A DNA stretch of 40,770 nucleotides from Clostridiales bacterium (GTDB lineage Bacteria; Bacillota; Clostridia; Oscillospirales; Oscillospiraceae): contig CABIYX010000013.1 in the NCBI GenBank assembly GCA_902363045.1, forward strand, positions 18,694 through 59,463, in the 5' to 3' direction. The position numbers were made by a program, and so were the translations under genes. Shown piece after piece: positions 7,855 through 15,289 of the stretch. Each line of letters opens with the position of its first letter. Positions within the stretch are counted from its first letter, which is position 1. The notes below the pieces were generated by a model, which was not told the DNA's origin, made no database searches, and was given only the letters and a program-made list of their open reading frames with translations.

Positions 7855-8712
7855 ATGATCCAAATCAGAATATCCCGGCCGGAGGATGTGACCCGGCAGC
7901 GGGAGCTGTGGCGGCTGGCCTTCGGAGACGAGGGGGCCTATGTGGACAACTTCTACCGCACCTATTACCGGCCGGAGCGGATGCTCCTGCTGGAGGAGGA
8001 TGGCGAGGTCCAGGCCATGACCGCCTGGTTCGACACGACCTTTGTGGTGCCGGAGCGGGGGAGATACCGGGCCGCCTATCTGTACGCGGTGGCCACCCAT
8101 CCGGAGGCCCGGGGCCGGGGACTGGCCGGGCAGCTGCTGGCCGGCGCGGACCGCATTTTCCGGGAGTGGGACATTCCGGCGGTGACCACGGTTCCGGCGG
8201 AGCCCTCCCTCCACCGCTTTTTTGGGAGGAACGGGTTCCGGGAGTGCTTTGTGGATGGACAGTTTTCCCTCCCCCGGAATGGCCGGGCCACGCTCCTGGC
8301 GGGGGCGGCCCTGGAGCGCCTGTCTCCGGGGGAGTACCGGGACCTGCGGGAGGAGCTGCTGGCCGGGACGGCCCATATCGACCTGCCGCGGGAGGCCCTG
8401 GCCTATCAGGCGGGGGCCTGCGCGCTGGCTCCCGGCGGCGGCCTGTATGCGGTACAGACGCCCCACGGGCGGGCGGCCCTCTGCGCGGAGGGGATGGAGA
8501 GCGGCGAGCTGCTGGTGAAGGAGCTGCTGTGTCCGCCAGAAGACCTGGATTGGGTGGTGGAGCGTCTCCCCGGTCTGCTGCCCAGGTGGTCCTCTGCCTG
8601 GCGTACCCCCGAAGGAACGCACCCCTTTGGGATGCTCAAGTGGCTCGACCCGGAGCTGGAGCGGTCCTGGGACTGGTCCTCCACCGCCTATTTGGGCCTC
8701 GCATTTGACTGA
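7855..8712 (+). CDS. GNAT family N-acetyltransferase
   Basis: A 285-residue protein with an N-terminal GNAT fold. The acetyl-CoA pyrophosphate loop is seen as HPEARGRGLAGQLL (about 82-95), preceded by the strand YLYAVAT and followed by FFGRNGF, the usual C-terminal GNAT motif. Its length and long C-terminal half resemble two-domain acetyltransferases of the Eis type; substrate unknown. The start ATG lies downstream of AAGAGGAGAGGAG. It is flanked by terminators and appears to be monocistronic. Confidence 0.9.
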   Translation: MIQIRISRPEDVTRQRELWRLAFGDEGAYVDNFYRTYYRPERMLLLEEDGEVQAMTAWFDTTFVVPERGRYRAAYLYAVATHPEARGRGLAGQLLAGADRIFREWDIPAVTTVPAEPSLHRFFGRNGFRECFVDGQFSLPRNGRATLLAGAALERLSPGEYRDLREELLAGTAHIDLPREALAYQAGACALAPGGGLYAVQTPHGRAALCAEGMESGELLVKELLCPPEDLDWVVERLPGLLPRWSSAWRTPEGTHPFGMLKWLDPELERSWDWSSTAYLGLAFD

Positions 8713-8745
8713 GAGGCAGTATCATTCCTACATAATATTTGTGAA

Positions 8746-8781
8746 TGGCTGGATTTCCCTTTTGGAATCCAGCCATTTTTT
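8746..8781 (+). terminator. Intrinsic terminator after the GNAT gene
   Basis: TGGCTGGATT and AATCCAGCCA pair around a 10-nt loop, followed by TTTTTT. Confidence 0.9.
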
Positions 8782-8881
8782 GGCCTTATACACAGAAAAA
8801 CGGTGGATCTTCTATGAAAAAAACCAAAACTGAAAAGCGGCCACAGCTATTTCGTTGTGGTAACACCCACAAAAAATTTGC

Positions 8882-8909
8882 TTTACATCCGAAGCCTTTA
8901 TGGTATACT
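8882..8909 (+). promoter_or_regulatory. Promoter of gdhA
   Basis: TTTACA (8882-8887), 16-bp spacer, TATACT (8904-8909). It leaves an untranslated leader of about 120 nt before gdhA. The rest of the 8782-9036 gap shows no gene or clear riboswitch. Confidence 0.65.
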
Positions 8910-9036
8910 TGTACATAGGGACGAGCGATAGAGTTCCTTTTTTCTCCGAAACACCTGTCCAAAGGCGAAAAGTGAAGGAGTTCTGTCAGTTTTTCAACAA
9001 ATCGCCACAAAAATATAACGTAGGAGGAATGTCATC

Positions 9037-10389
9037 ATGAATCAGTACATCGAGAGAGTTCTGGCTGAGACCAAGGCCAAGAATGCCAACGAGCCTGAGT
9101 TCCTGCAGACTGTTGAGGAGGTCCTGAGCTCTCTGGAGCCCGTGATCGCCGCCCATCCTGAGTATGAGAAGGCCGCTCTGCTGGAGCGCATGGTCGAGCC
9201 CGAGCGCGTGATCGAGTTCCGCGTCACTTGGGAGGACGACAACCATGTTTGGCACGTCAACCGCGGCTACCGCGTTCAGTACAACGCGGCCCTCGGCCCC
9301 TATAAGGGAGGCATCCGCTTTGATCCTTCCGTGAACCTCTCCATCGTCAAGTTCCTGGGCTTTGAGCAGGTCTTTAAGGACGCCATGACCGGTCTGCCCA
9401 TCGGCGGCGCCAAGGGCGGCTCTGACTTCGATCCTCGCGGCAAGAGCGACGCCGAGGTCATGCGTTTCTGCCAGGCCTTCATCACCGAGCTGTATCGTCA
9501 CATTGGTCAGGACATCGACTGCCCCGCCGGTGACCTGGGCTGCGGCGGCCGTGAGATCGGCTATATGTACGGCCAGTACCGCCGCATCGTGGGCGCTGCC
9601 GAGTTCGGCGCTCTGTCCGGCAAGGCTGTTACCACCGGCGGCTCCATTATGCGTCCTGAGGCCACTGGCTTCGGCGCCGTGTACTATCTGGTCGAGGCTC
9701 TGGCTCACGACGGCGAGTCCATCGAGGGTAAGCGCATCGCCATGTCCGGCTACGGCAACGTGGGCTGGGGCATCATGAAGAAGGCTGCTGAACTGGGCGC
9801 CAAGGTCACCTACTTTGCCGGCCCCGACGGCTACATCCACGATCCCGATGGCGTGAGCACCGAGGAGAAGCTGAACTACATCCTCGAGATGCGCGCCAAG
9901 GATCCTATGCACTGCCAGCCCTATGCTGAGCGCTTTGACTGCGAGTTCGTGCCCAACACCAAGTGCTGGGGCGTCAAGGACGTGGACATCTATATGCCCG
10001 CTGCCACTCAGAACGATGTCAACATGGACTGGGCCAAGAAGATTGCTGAGTCCGGCGTGAAGTACTACATCGAGGTCGCCAATATGCCCACCACCAACGA
10101 TGCTCTGGAGTTCCTGAAGGAGCAGAAGCACATGGTCGTGGCTCCCTCCAAGGCTGTTAACGCCGGCGGCGTGTCCGTCTCCGAGCTGGAGATGGCTCAG
10201 AACGCTGAGCGTCTGTACTGGACCGCTGAGGAAGTCGATGCCAAGCTGAAGGGCATCATGAAGAACATCTATCACTCCTCCGTCGAGGTCGCCGAGCGCT
10301 ATGGCCTGGGCTACGACCTGGTTGCTGGCGCCAACATCGTCGGCTTCCAGAAGGTCGCCGACGCCATGATGGCTCAGGGCATCTTCTGA
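9037..10389 (+). CDS. gdhA: NADP-specific glutamate dehydrogenase
   Basis: A 450-residue hexameric-type GDH that interconverts 2-oxoglutarate plus ammonium and glutamate, the main ammonium-assimilation or glutamate-fermentation step. TAGGAGGAA precedes the ATG. Substrate-site lysines are seen in GPYKGG (K90) and GGAKGG (K126), and the catalytic Asp in PAGD (D165). The Rossmann loop is SGYGNVGWG. Codon use differs from the neighbours: many GCT, TCC and CGC codons and fewer CGG and GGG, typical of a very highly expressed gene. The motif usually written D-V-PAGDxG-V reads DCPAGDLGCGGREIGYMYG, placing cysteines at 162 and 169 beside the active site. Its own promoter and a strong terminator make it monocistronic. 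Confidence 0.97.
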   Translation: MNQYIERVLAETKAKNANEPEFLQTVEEVLSSLEPVIAAHPEYEKAALLERMVEPERVIEFRVTWEDDNHVWHVNRGYRVQYNAALGPYKGGIRFDPSVNLSIVKFLGFEQVFKDAMTGLPIGGAKGGSDFDPRGKSDAEVMRFCQAFITELYRHIGQDIDCPAGDLGCGGREIGYMYGQYRRIVGAAEFGALSGKAVTTGGSIMRPEATGFGAVYYLVEALAHDGESIEGKRIAMSGYGNVGWGIMKKAAELGAKVTYFAGPDGYIHDPDGVSTEEKLNYILEMRAKDPMHCQPYAERFDCEFVPNTKCWGVKDVDIYMPAATQNDVNMDWAKKIAESGVKYYIEVANMPTTNDALEFLKEQKHMVVAPSKAVNAGGVSVSELEMAQNAERLYWTAEEVDAKLKGIMKNIYHSSVEVAERYGLGYDLVAGANIVGFQKVADAMMAQGIF

Positions 10390-10420
10390 TCGAAGACCCC
10401 TCAGACAGAGTACGTCCTTA

Positions 10421-10457
10421 CAGGGCTCCTCCCAATCGGGAGGGGCCCTGGTTTTTT
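10421..10457 (+). terminator. Intrinsic terminator after gdhA
   Basis: CAGGGC-CCTCCC pairs with GGGAGG-GCCCTG around AATC, followed by GTTTTTTG. Confidence 0.95.
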
Positions 10458-10522
10458 GCTTGTGGAGGCAAAAAATGCGGTGAAGTTCTTGAAAATGTAC
10501 AAATTGGCAGGGATAGGAAGAC

Positions 10523-10557
10523 AGAAAGAGAAAAGAATCGTCGTTTTTGCTCTTTCT
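10523..10557 (+). repeat. Inverted repeat upstream of the DUF6465-like gene
   Basis: AGAAAGAG and CTCTTTCT, with inner AAAA and TTTT, flank a short spacer immediately before the extended -10 element. It may be an operator. Confidence 0.4.
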
Positions 10558-10571
10558 CTTCCGGGGAATCC

Positions 10572-10580
10572 TGATACAAT
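10572..10580 (+). promoter_or_regulatory. Extended -10 promoter element
   Basis: TGATACAAT matches the extended -10 form (TGnTATAAT). A weak TTTCTC stands 16 bp upstream of TACAAT. It serves the gene at 10636. Confidence 0.5.
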
Positions 10581-10635
10581 AGAGAAGTACCTATGAAATC
10601 GATGGCCCCAGCCGTCAAACAAAGGAGTGTATTCA

Positions 10636-10989
10636 ATGGCGATTCTCAAAAAGACTGCCAAGGCCGAGCAGGCTGTGGCCGAGACTGCTGTGAAATCCCC
10701 GGTGGTGGAGCAGGCCCCCGCCGCCGTGAAGGGGGAGAAGCCCGCTTCCAAGACTACCCGGAAGGCTTCCGTGAAGAAGGCCCCCGCGGCGAAGAAGGCT
10801 GCCACCCCTAAGATCTCCCTCATCTTACAGTATCTGGGTAAAGAGCTGACCCAGGAGGCCATGGTGGAGGCCGTCAAGGCCCAGTGGACCGGTGCGGACA
10901 TCAAGACCCTGGATCTGTATGTCAAGCCTGAGGACAGCGCTGTGTACTATGTGATCAACGGCGAGAGCACCGGCAAGATCGAGCTGTAA
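10636..10989 (+). CDS. DUF6465-like protein with histone-like Lys/Ala tail
   Basis: A 117-residue protein. AAAGGAG (10621-10627) sits 8 nt before the ATG at 10636; an in-frame GTG at 10627 overlaps that site and is not the start. Residues 1-57 are low-complexity, rich in Lys, Ala, Pro and Val (for example KKAPAAKKAATPK), like the basic tails of histone H1-type bacterial proteins. Residues 58-117 form a compact domain (ISLILQYLGKELTQEAMVEA, then IKTLDLYVKPEDSAVYYVIN) that I recall as a clostridial domain of unknown function, DUF6465. A nucleic-acid or nucleoid role is inference from the tail. It stands alone between a promoter and a strong terminator, which fits an abundant small protein. Confidence 0.85.
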   Translation: MAILKKTAKAEQAVAETAVKSPVVEQAPAAVKGEKPASKTTRKASVKKAPAAKKAATPKISLILQYLGKELTQEAMVEAVKAQWTGADIKTLDLYVKPEDSAVYYVINGESTGKIEL

Positions 10990-11005
10990 GCGGTCAAAAG
11001 CCGTA

Positions 11006-11054
11006 AAAACCCTTCGGAGAGGCGGGTTCCATCCGTCTCTCTGAAGGGTTTTCT
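11006..11054 (+). terminator. Intrinsic terminator after the DUF6465-like gene
   Basis: AAAACCCTTC, GAGAG and CGG pair with CCG, CTCTC and GAAGGGTTTT, and TTCTT follows. Confidence 0.92.
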
Positions 11055-11068
11055 TATCAGGCTGTCAG

Positions 11069-11116
11069 AAAAATCAGACGCCCCATCCCGCCGGACAGTT
11101 TGGCAGGATGGGGCGT
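11069..11116 (-). terminator. Intrinsic terminator of the CNNM/CBS gene
   Basis: On the minus strand ACGCCCCATCC pairs with GGATGGGGCGT, followed by CTGATTTTT. It is convergent with the preceding terminator. Confidence 0.88.
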
Positions 11117-11127
11117 TTTGAATTCTG

Positions 11128-12516
11128 TTATGGCTCCGGCTTCTGAGGAGCCCGCTTGGAGCGGACTGTGTCCTTCTCCCGGCCGCGGAGTTCCCATTCA
11201 CGGGGCTTGAACTCCTCCTCGTGGGGGAGGACCCGGACCTGGATCTCCAGCACCCGGCGGTGCTCCACCTTGGTGACTGTGACGTCCAGGCCCTCGGACT
11301 GGAAGTGGTCGCCCACCTCCGGGACCTTGCCTACCTCCTCCATGACCCAGCCGGACACGGTGGCCGCGTCGCAGGTCCCCTTGACCTGGAAGAGGTCGTA
11401 CATATCGTCCAGGTCGGCGGAGCAGGCGATGAGGTAGCTGCCGTCCGGCTGCTTGCGGAAGATCTCAATCACCTCATCGTGTTCATCCCAGATCTCGCCC
11501 ACCAGCTCCTCCACGATGTCCTCCATGGTGGCGATGCCTTCAGTGCCGCCGTACTCATCCACCACCACGGCCATGTGGGCCTTGTTCTTCTGGAGGATGC
11601 GCAGCAGCTCGGAGATCTTGGTGTTGCCGGTGGTGTACAGGACGGGCGCCTTGAGATCGGCCAGACTGGTCTCACCGCGGTAGCGGGCGGCGTTGAAGTC
11701 CTTCTCGTGGATCACGCCCACGATGTTGTCGATGCTGTCGTGGTAGATGGGGAGACGGGAATAGCCGCTCTCCACAAAGAGAGAGGCCGCCTGCTCCATG
11801 GTGGCGGTGTCGGGGACGGCCACCAGATCCACACGGGGAGTGAGGATCTCGGACACCTCCAGATCGTTGAACTCGATGGCGTTGCGGATCAGATCGCTCT
11901 CATGCTGGTCCAGGCCGCCTTCATTCTCCGCCTGATCCACCATGCCCACCAGCTCCTCCTCGGTGATGCCGTCGCCCTGAGCGGTGCGGAACACCTTGGA
12001 GAGCAGCCGCTTCCACTGCGTGAACAGGAAGTTGGCCGGGGTCAGGATGACGACCAGCAGGCGAAGCAGAGGGGCGGCGATCATGGCCCAGCCCTCCGGA
12101 TTCTCCTTGGCCAGGCTCTTGGGGGAGACCTCGCCGAAGATCAGGATGACGATGGTCAAAACAATGGCGGAGACGGTGGGACCGCGGACGTCGTCGATCA
12201 GCTTGATGAACAGCACCGCGCCGATGGTGGTGGCCACGTTGTTGACAATGTTGTTGCCGATGAGGATGGTGGACAACAGGCGGTCATAGTCCTCCGCCAG
12301 CTCCAGCGTGCGGGCGGCCCGGCGGTCGCCGTTGTCCGCTTTGTTCTTCAGGCGGATGCGGTTGAGAGAGGTAAAGGCGGTCTCAGTTGCGGAAAAATAC
12401 CCGGACATGGCCACCAGGGCCACCAGGGCGACGAGCATTGCGATACTGGTACTGTCCATAAGGGACGAATCAACTCCACTTTCATGAAAAAAGATTTCTG
12501 TGCCCATCGCGTTCAA
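11128..12516 (-). CDS. CNNM/CBS-domain (hemolysin C/CorC family) transporter
   Basis: A protein of up to 462 residues of the HlyC/CorC family: an N-terminal CNNM membrane domain (hydrophobic stretches near 22-42, 78-100, 110-130 and 140-160, with [11 protein letters not shown] and [14 protein letters not shown]), a CBS pair (about 225-345, with [18 protein letters not shown] and [20 protein letters not shown]) and a C-terminal CorC_HlyC domain (from about 365). Family members are linked to Mg2+ or Co2+ extrusion and Mg2+ homeostasis. The start is uncertain: the frame opens at a TTG (12516) that lies only about 18 nt from the predicted transcription start, with ATGs at 12507 and 12459, and none has a good ribosome site. 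It has its own promoter and terminator. Confidence 0.94.
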   Translation of the reverse strand: MNAMGTEIFFHESGVDSSLMDSTSIAMLVALVALVAMSGYFSATETAFTSLNRIRLKNKADNGDRRAARTLELAEDYDRLLSTILIGNNIVNNVATTIGAVLFIKLIDDVRGPTVSAIVLTIVILIFGEVSPKSLAKENPEGWAMIAAPLLRLLVVILTPANFLFTQWKRLLSKVFRTAQGDGITEEELVGMVDQAENEGGLDQHESDLIRNAIEFNDLEVSEILTPRVDLVAVPDTATMEQAASLFVESGYSRLPIYHDSIDNIVGVIHEKDFNAARYRGETSLADLKAPVLYTTGNTKISELLRILQKNKAHMAVVVDEYGGTEGIATMEDIVEELVGEIWDEHDEVIEIFRKQPDGSYLIACSADLDDMYDLFQVKGTCDAATVSGWVMEEVGKVPEVGDHFQSEGLDVTVTKVEHRRVLEIQVRVLPHEEEFKPREWELRGREKDTVRSKRAPQKPEP

Positions 12517-12540
12517 CGGGCCAGATTAGTAATACACTAT

Positions 12541-12569
12541 ATCATAGCCGCCCATAAAAAGCAAATCAA
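12541..12569 (-). promoter_or_regulatory. Promoter of the CNNM/CBS gene
   Basis: TTGATT (12569-12564), 17-bp spacer, TATGAT (12546-12541) on the minus strand. The start near 12534 leaves a very short leader if the TTG at 12516 is used. Confidence 0.7.
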
Positions 12570-12645
12570 TTTTCCAAATTTATGAGGGGCATATTTTCAG
12601 AAATGCGCCTTACCGCCGATAAAATCCCTCTGGGCGGAACAGGGC

Positions 12646-12674
12646 TTGCGGAGGGGGCGGCAGTCTGCTATCCT
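12646..12674 (+). promoter_or_regulatory. Promoter of the LytTR/DUF3021-like operon
   Basis: TTGCGG (12646-12651), 17-bp spacer, TATCCT (12669-12674). Confidence 0.55.
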
Positions 12675-12734
12675 GTGATCGAACAAGGCGGAACGCTGCG
12701 GCGGCCGCCGACAGTGGAGAGGAGGAGGGAACCT

Positions 12735-13172
12735 GTGAAAATCACGGTGGAGCACCGTGCGGGGGCAGAAAACGAGGTGGTCCTCCGCTGTGCCGCGCTG
12801 GATGAGGAAATGCTGTGGGTGCTCTCTTTGCTGCGCTCCGGCCTTCAGCGGCTATGCGTCTGGAGCGAGAGCAGAGAGGTGGTCCTGCTGAGGCCGGAGG
12901 AGGTGGTGTACTGCGAGTCGGTGGATGAGCGTACCTTTGTCTATACGGCGGATGGAGTGTACCAGTCGGGGCTTGGACTGTCAGAGCTGGAAGCCCGGTA
13001 TGGGACGCTGGGTCTCTTCCGCGCAGGGAAGCCCCTGCTGGTCAACCTGCATCACATCCGCAGCCTGCGGAGCCGGGCGGGCGGACGGATCGAGGCCACG
13101 CTGGAGACTGGGGAGCGGCTGATGGTGTCACGGCACTATGCGCCCCTGCTGCGGGAACAGCTGGGGCTGTGA
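12735..13172 (+). CDS. LytTR family DNA-binding regulator
   Basis: A 145-residue protein starting at GTG 12735, directly after GGAGAGGAGGAGGG; the longer in-frame start at 12582 lies upstream of the promoter and is rejected. The C-terminal half (about 48-145) is a LytTR DNA-binding domain: REVVLLRPEEVVYCESVDER, then TFVYTADGVYQ, LGLFRAGKPLLVNLHHIRSL and RLMVSRHYAPLLREQL, the usual order. There is no receiver domain, so it is the stand-alone LytTR type that is normally paired with a small membrane protein of the DUF3021 family. That partner follows 46 nt downstream. It probably controls its own operon or a nearby transporter. Confidence 0.92.
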   Translation: MKITVEHRAGAENEVVLRCAALDEEMLWVLSLLRSGLQRLCVWSESREVVLLRPEEVVYCESVDERTFVYTADGVYQSGLGLSELEARYGTLGLFRAGKPLLVNLHHIRSLRSRAGGRIEATLETGERLMVSRHYAPLLREQLGL

Positions 13173-13218
13173 CAGAGTGACCGGCGATAAAAAGTCAAGA
13201 AAAAAGAGAGGAGAAGGT

Positions 13219-13686
13219 ATGATGTTCCAAGATGAATTTGTTCGTTTTTATGGATGGGGAATCATAGTGAAATACCACATGGCCCTCTATACGGTGGGGC
13301 TGGTCTCAGCCGCCGGAGCTGTCCGGTGGCTGATGGGACATCGGGAACTTCCGATCCCAATGCTGGTGGAGATGCTGCTGGTTTCTGCTGCTGTGGCCGC
13401 GCTGGAATCCTGGATCCTCCCCTTTGACCGGGAATGGGAGGGGGGGACGCTGCTCTGGCGTACCGTTCTATGGACCCTGGTCTGCAACCTGGGATTTGCC
13501 GGGGGGGGCGCCCTGCTGGGCTGGTTCTCCGGGATGCCCCTGTGGGGGAGCGTTCTGCTGATCCTGTTTTTGGAGCTATGTCTGGCGGCGGTGTGGTTTG
13601 CTGACTGTGTGGCGCTCCGGCGGGAGTCCCGGAAGCTGAATCGAGGGCTTCGGAAGTTTCAGCAGGGGGACCGGCAGACCGGATAA
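13219..13686 (+). CDS. DUF3021-like membrane protein, LytTR partner
   Basis: A 155-residue protein starting at ATG 13219 after GAGGAGAAGG. Four hydrophobic segments are visible near residues 22-38, 46-65, 80-103 and 108-130, followed by a short basic cytoplasmic tail. The size, four-helix layout and position right after a LytTR gene fit the DUF3021 family, in which the membrane protein is thought to restrain or sense for its LytTR partner. Sequence identity to that family is not strong enough for me to be certain. Confidence 0.78.
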   Translation: MMFQDEFVRFYGWGIIVKYHMALYTVGLVSAAGAVRWLMGHRELPIPMLVEMLLVSAAVAALESWILPFDREWEGGTLLWRTVLWTLVCNLGFAGGGALLGWFSGMPLWGSVLLILFLELCLAAVWFADCVALRRESRKLNRGLRKFQQGDRQTG

Positions 13687-13693
13687 GAATACA

Positions 13694-13731
13694 GCACACG
13701 TCCCCCGCCTTTCAAGGCGGGGGACGTGTGC
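13694..13731. terminator. Perfect 18-bp-arm palindrome between convergent genes
   Basis: GCACACGTCCCCCGCCTT and its exact reverse complement are separated by TC. It lies between the DUF3021-like gene and the convergent CatA-like gene and probably ends both transcripts, although neither side has a long T-run. Confidence 0.7.
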
Positions 13732-13757
13732 TCGCGGGGACAGCCGCCTCAGAGGCG

Positions 13758-14384
13758 TCATGTGCCCAGGATGCGGAGCTCCTCCTGAAGACGCTCCAGA
13801 AACTGGGCGGCGGGGACGCCGTCCAGCTGGCTGTGGTGGAACTGGAAGGAGACGGGCAGGAGGGCGCGGAACCAGTGTCTGCGGTATTTTCCCCAGATCA
13901 GAAAGGGGTTATTGTAACAGCCGGCGTATAGGTTGACGGCCCCGTCAATGTCATACCCGGCCAGAGCGGAGGTGCCGATGACCATGGCCTCCCCGCTCAG
14001 GTCATGGGGCTGGCCGGTCTGGGCCACCCGTTCGGTGAGCTCCAGATAGTTTCGGCTGAACTGCTCCAGATCGGGGACAAGGGGGAGGTCGCAGGTCTGG
14101 ATGTCCCCATCCCGGGTCACGACCACCGTGTTGACCGCCAGGCGGTCGTACTCAATCAGCTTGTCGCCCACCGGAAGAAGATAAAAATCCTCCATGCGGG
14201 CCGCCGCCCGGCCGATGCACCAGCAGAGCAGCATATTGATCTTATACCCGCGCCGGCGGCTGAGCCGGACCAGGCGGGTGACGTCCAGGGTTTTCATCAG
14301 CGTCACCATGGGCATGGGGGCCCGGCTCCACAGGGCGAAGGCGGCGGCGCGCCTGGAGCGCTCCGGATCGATCTCTCGAACCAT
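13758..14384 (-). CDS. CatA-like (chloramphenicol acetyltransferase family) protein
   Basis: A 208-residue protein of the type A chloramphenicol O-acetyltransferase fold. The start is ATG 14384, 7 nt after GGAGGG; the TTG at 14399 would place the ribosome site inside the gene. The catalytic motif HHxxxDG is intact as FHHSQLDG near residue 188, and the family's N-terminal YKIN and central VNLYAGCYNNP-like region are visible. CatA acetylates chloramphenicol, but many chromosomal relatives in clostridia have no shown resistance role. Length is close to that of true CatA (about 215-220). The leader carries a hairpin and a T7 run. Confidence 0.87.
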   Translation of the reverse strand: MVREIDPERSRRAAAFALWSRAPMPMVTLMKTLDVTRLVRLSRRRGYKINMLLCWCIGRAAARMEDFYLLPVGDKLIEYDRLAVNTVVVTRDGDIQTCDLPLVPDLEQFSRNYLELTERVAQTGQPHDLSGEAMVIGTSALAGYDIDGAVNLYAGCYNNPFLIWGKYRRHWFRALLPVSFQFHHSQLDGVPAAQFLERLQEELRILGT

Positions 14385-14401
14385 TTGACATCCCTCCAAT
14401 T

Positions 14402-14444
14402 AAAAAAATATGATGCCCGCCGCGGCCTGGTGGGGTGCGGCGGG
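14402..14444 (-). promoter_or_regulatory. Hairpin plus T-run in the CatA-like leader (possible attenuator)
   Basis: On the minus strand CCCGCCGC (14444-14437) pairs with GCGGCGGG (14423-14416); a T7 run follows at 14408-14402, about 7 nt beyond the stem and just before the ribosome site. The gap between stem and T-run is longer than in a normal terminator. Confidence 0.4.
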
Positions 14445-14455
14445 TGCTGGGTCAT

Positions 14456-14484
14456 ATTATATCAGGTCCTTACCCGGAGCGCAA
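14456..14484 (-). promoter_or_regulatory. Promoter of the CatA-like gene
   Basis: TTGCGC (14484-14479), 17-bp spacer, TATAAT (14461-14456) with an extended TG. It diverges from the ProX promoter at 14504. Confidence 0.72.
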
Positions 14485-14503
14485 CGCAAGGTGGGCGCAG
14501 GGG

Positions 14504-14532
14504 TGTACATTTTCTGTGGTGTGTGGTATGCT
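14504..14532 (+). promoter_or_regulatory. Promoter of the ProX-type deacylase gene
   Basis: TGTACA (14504-14509), 17-bp spacer, TATGCT (14527-14532). Confidence 0.6.
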
Positions 14533-14571
14533 TTGAGAAAAACCGCATCCGCGGAGAAAAGGTGAACAACC

Positions 14572-15135
14572 ATGTATATCGACCCCGTCCGCCACTCCGG
14601 ACGTCCCGCAGACGACCGTATCCCACAGGAGCTGGCCATTTATGATGAGCTGGAGCGGCAGGGCATTTCCTTTGACCGGGTGGACCACGACCACGCCGAC
14701 ACCATGGAGGACTGCCGGAAAATTGAGGAGGTACTGGGCGCGAAGATCTGCAAAAACCTGTTTTTGTGCAACCGTCAGCAGACCGAATTTTACCTCCTGA
14801 TGATGCCGGGCGAAAAGCCCTTCAAGACCAAGTATCTGTCCGCCCAATTGGGCTGTTCCCGGCTGTCCTTTGCGGATGACGGACACATGGCGGCCTGTCT
14901 GAACACCGTCCCCGGCTCGGTCTCTGCTCTGGAGCTCCTGTTTGACACGGAGGGCCGGGTGCGGCTGGTGATCGACCGGGAACTGCTGGCGGATCCATAT
15001 TACAGCGGACACCCGGGGATCTCCACCTCCACAGTGCGTCTGACGCGGGAGGAGCTGCTGCGCTATGTGGAGGGAGTCGGACATCCCCCCATTTATATCG
15101 ATCTCCCCGATCCCAGAGCGATGGAGGAGAAGTGA
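14572..15135 (+). CDS. ProX/YbaK-type prolyl-tRNA deacylase
   Basis: A 187-residue protein of the YbaK/ProX trans-editing family, which hydrolyses mischarged Ala- or Cys-tRNA(Pro). ATG 14572 follows GAGAAAAGGTG. Family features seen are DHDHADTMEDC near residue 38-48, LGAKICKNLFLCN (about 60-72) with the conserved Lys of the active site, FYLLMMPGEKPFKTK, and GSVSALELLFD (about 122-132), close to the family motif GSVSPFGLxND. Its length matches the ProX group (about 165-190) rather than YbaK (about 155). It stands before a hairpin and the RpiR gene. Confidence 0.9.
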   Translation: MYIDPVRHSGRPADDRIPQELAIYDELERQGISFDRVDHDHADTMEDCRKIEEVLGAKICKNLFLCNRQQTEFYLLMMPGEKPFKTKYLSAQLGCSRLSFADDGHMAACLNTVPGSVSALELLFDTEGRVRLVIDRELLADPYYSGHPGISTSTVRLTREELLRYVEGVGHPPIYIDLPDPRAMEEK

Positions 15136-15140
15136 CAAGG

Positions 15141-15164
15141 CCGGCCCCTGTGCTCAGGGGCCGG
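15141..15164 (+). terminator. Hairpin after the ProX-type gene
   Basis: CCGGCCCCTG and CAGGGGCCGG form a perfect 10-bp stem around TGCT; the following TCATTCTGT is only moderately T-rich. Confidence 0.65.
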
Positions 15165-15226
15165 TCATTCTGTCGGGGGGCAGGCTTCTCACGCCTCCGC
15201 AGGTGCCTCGATCCATGGGAACAAGA

Positions 15227-15255
15227 TTGACCACACAGGACTTCTGTGCTATGCT
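15227..15255 (+). promoter_or_regulatory. Promoter of the RpiR-family gene (and possibly tsaD)
   Basis: TTGACC (15227-15232), 17-bp spacer, TATGCT (15250-15255). Confidence 0.7.
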
Positions 15256-15289
15256 TTCCTTGTCAAACTGTGAGCCGGAGGATGGAAGC

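Noticed and set aside
12582..12734. N-terminal extension of the LytTR protein
   Set aside because: It overlaps the promoter at 12646-12674 and lacks a ribosome site; GTG 12735 follows an ideal one.
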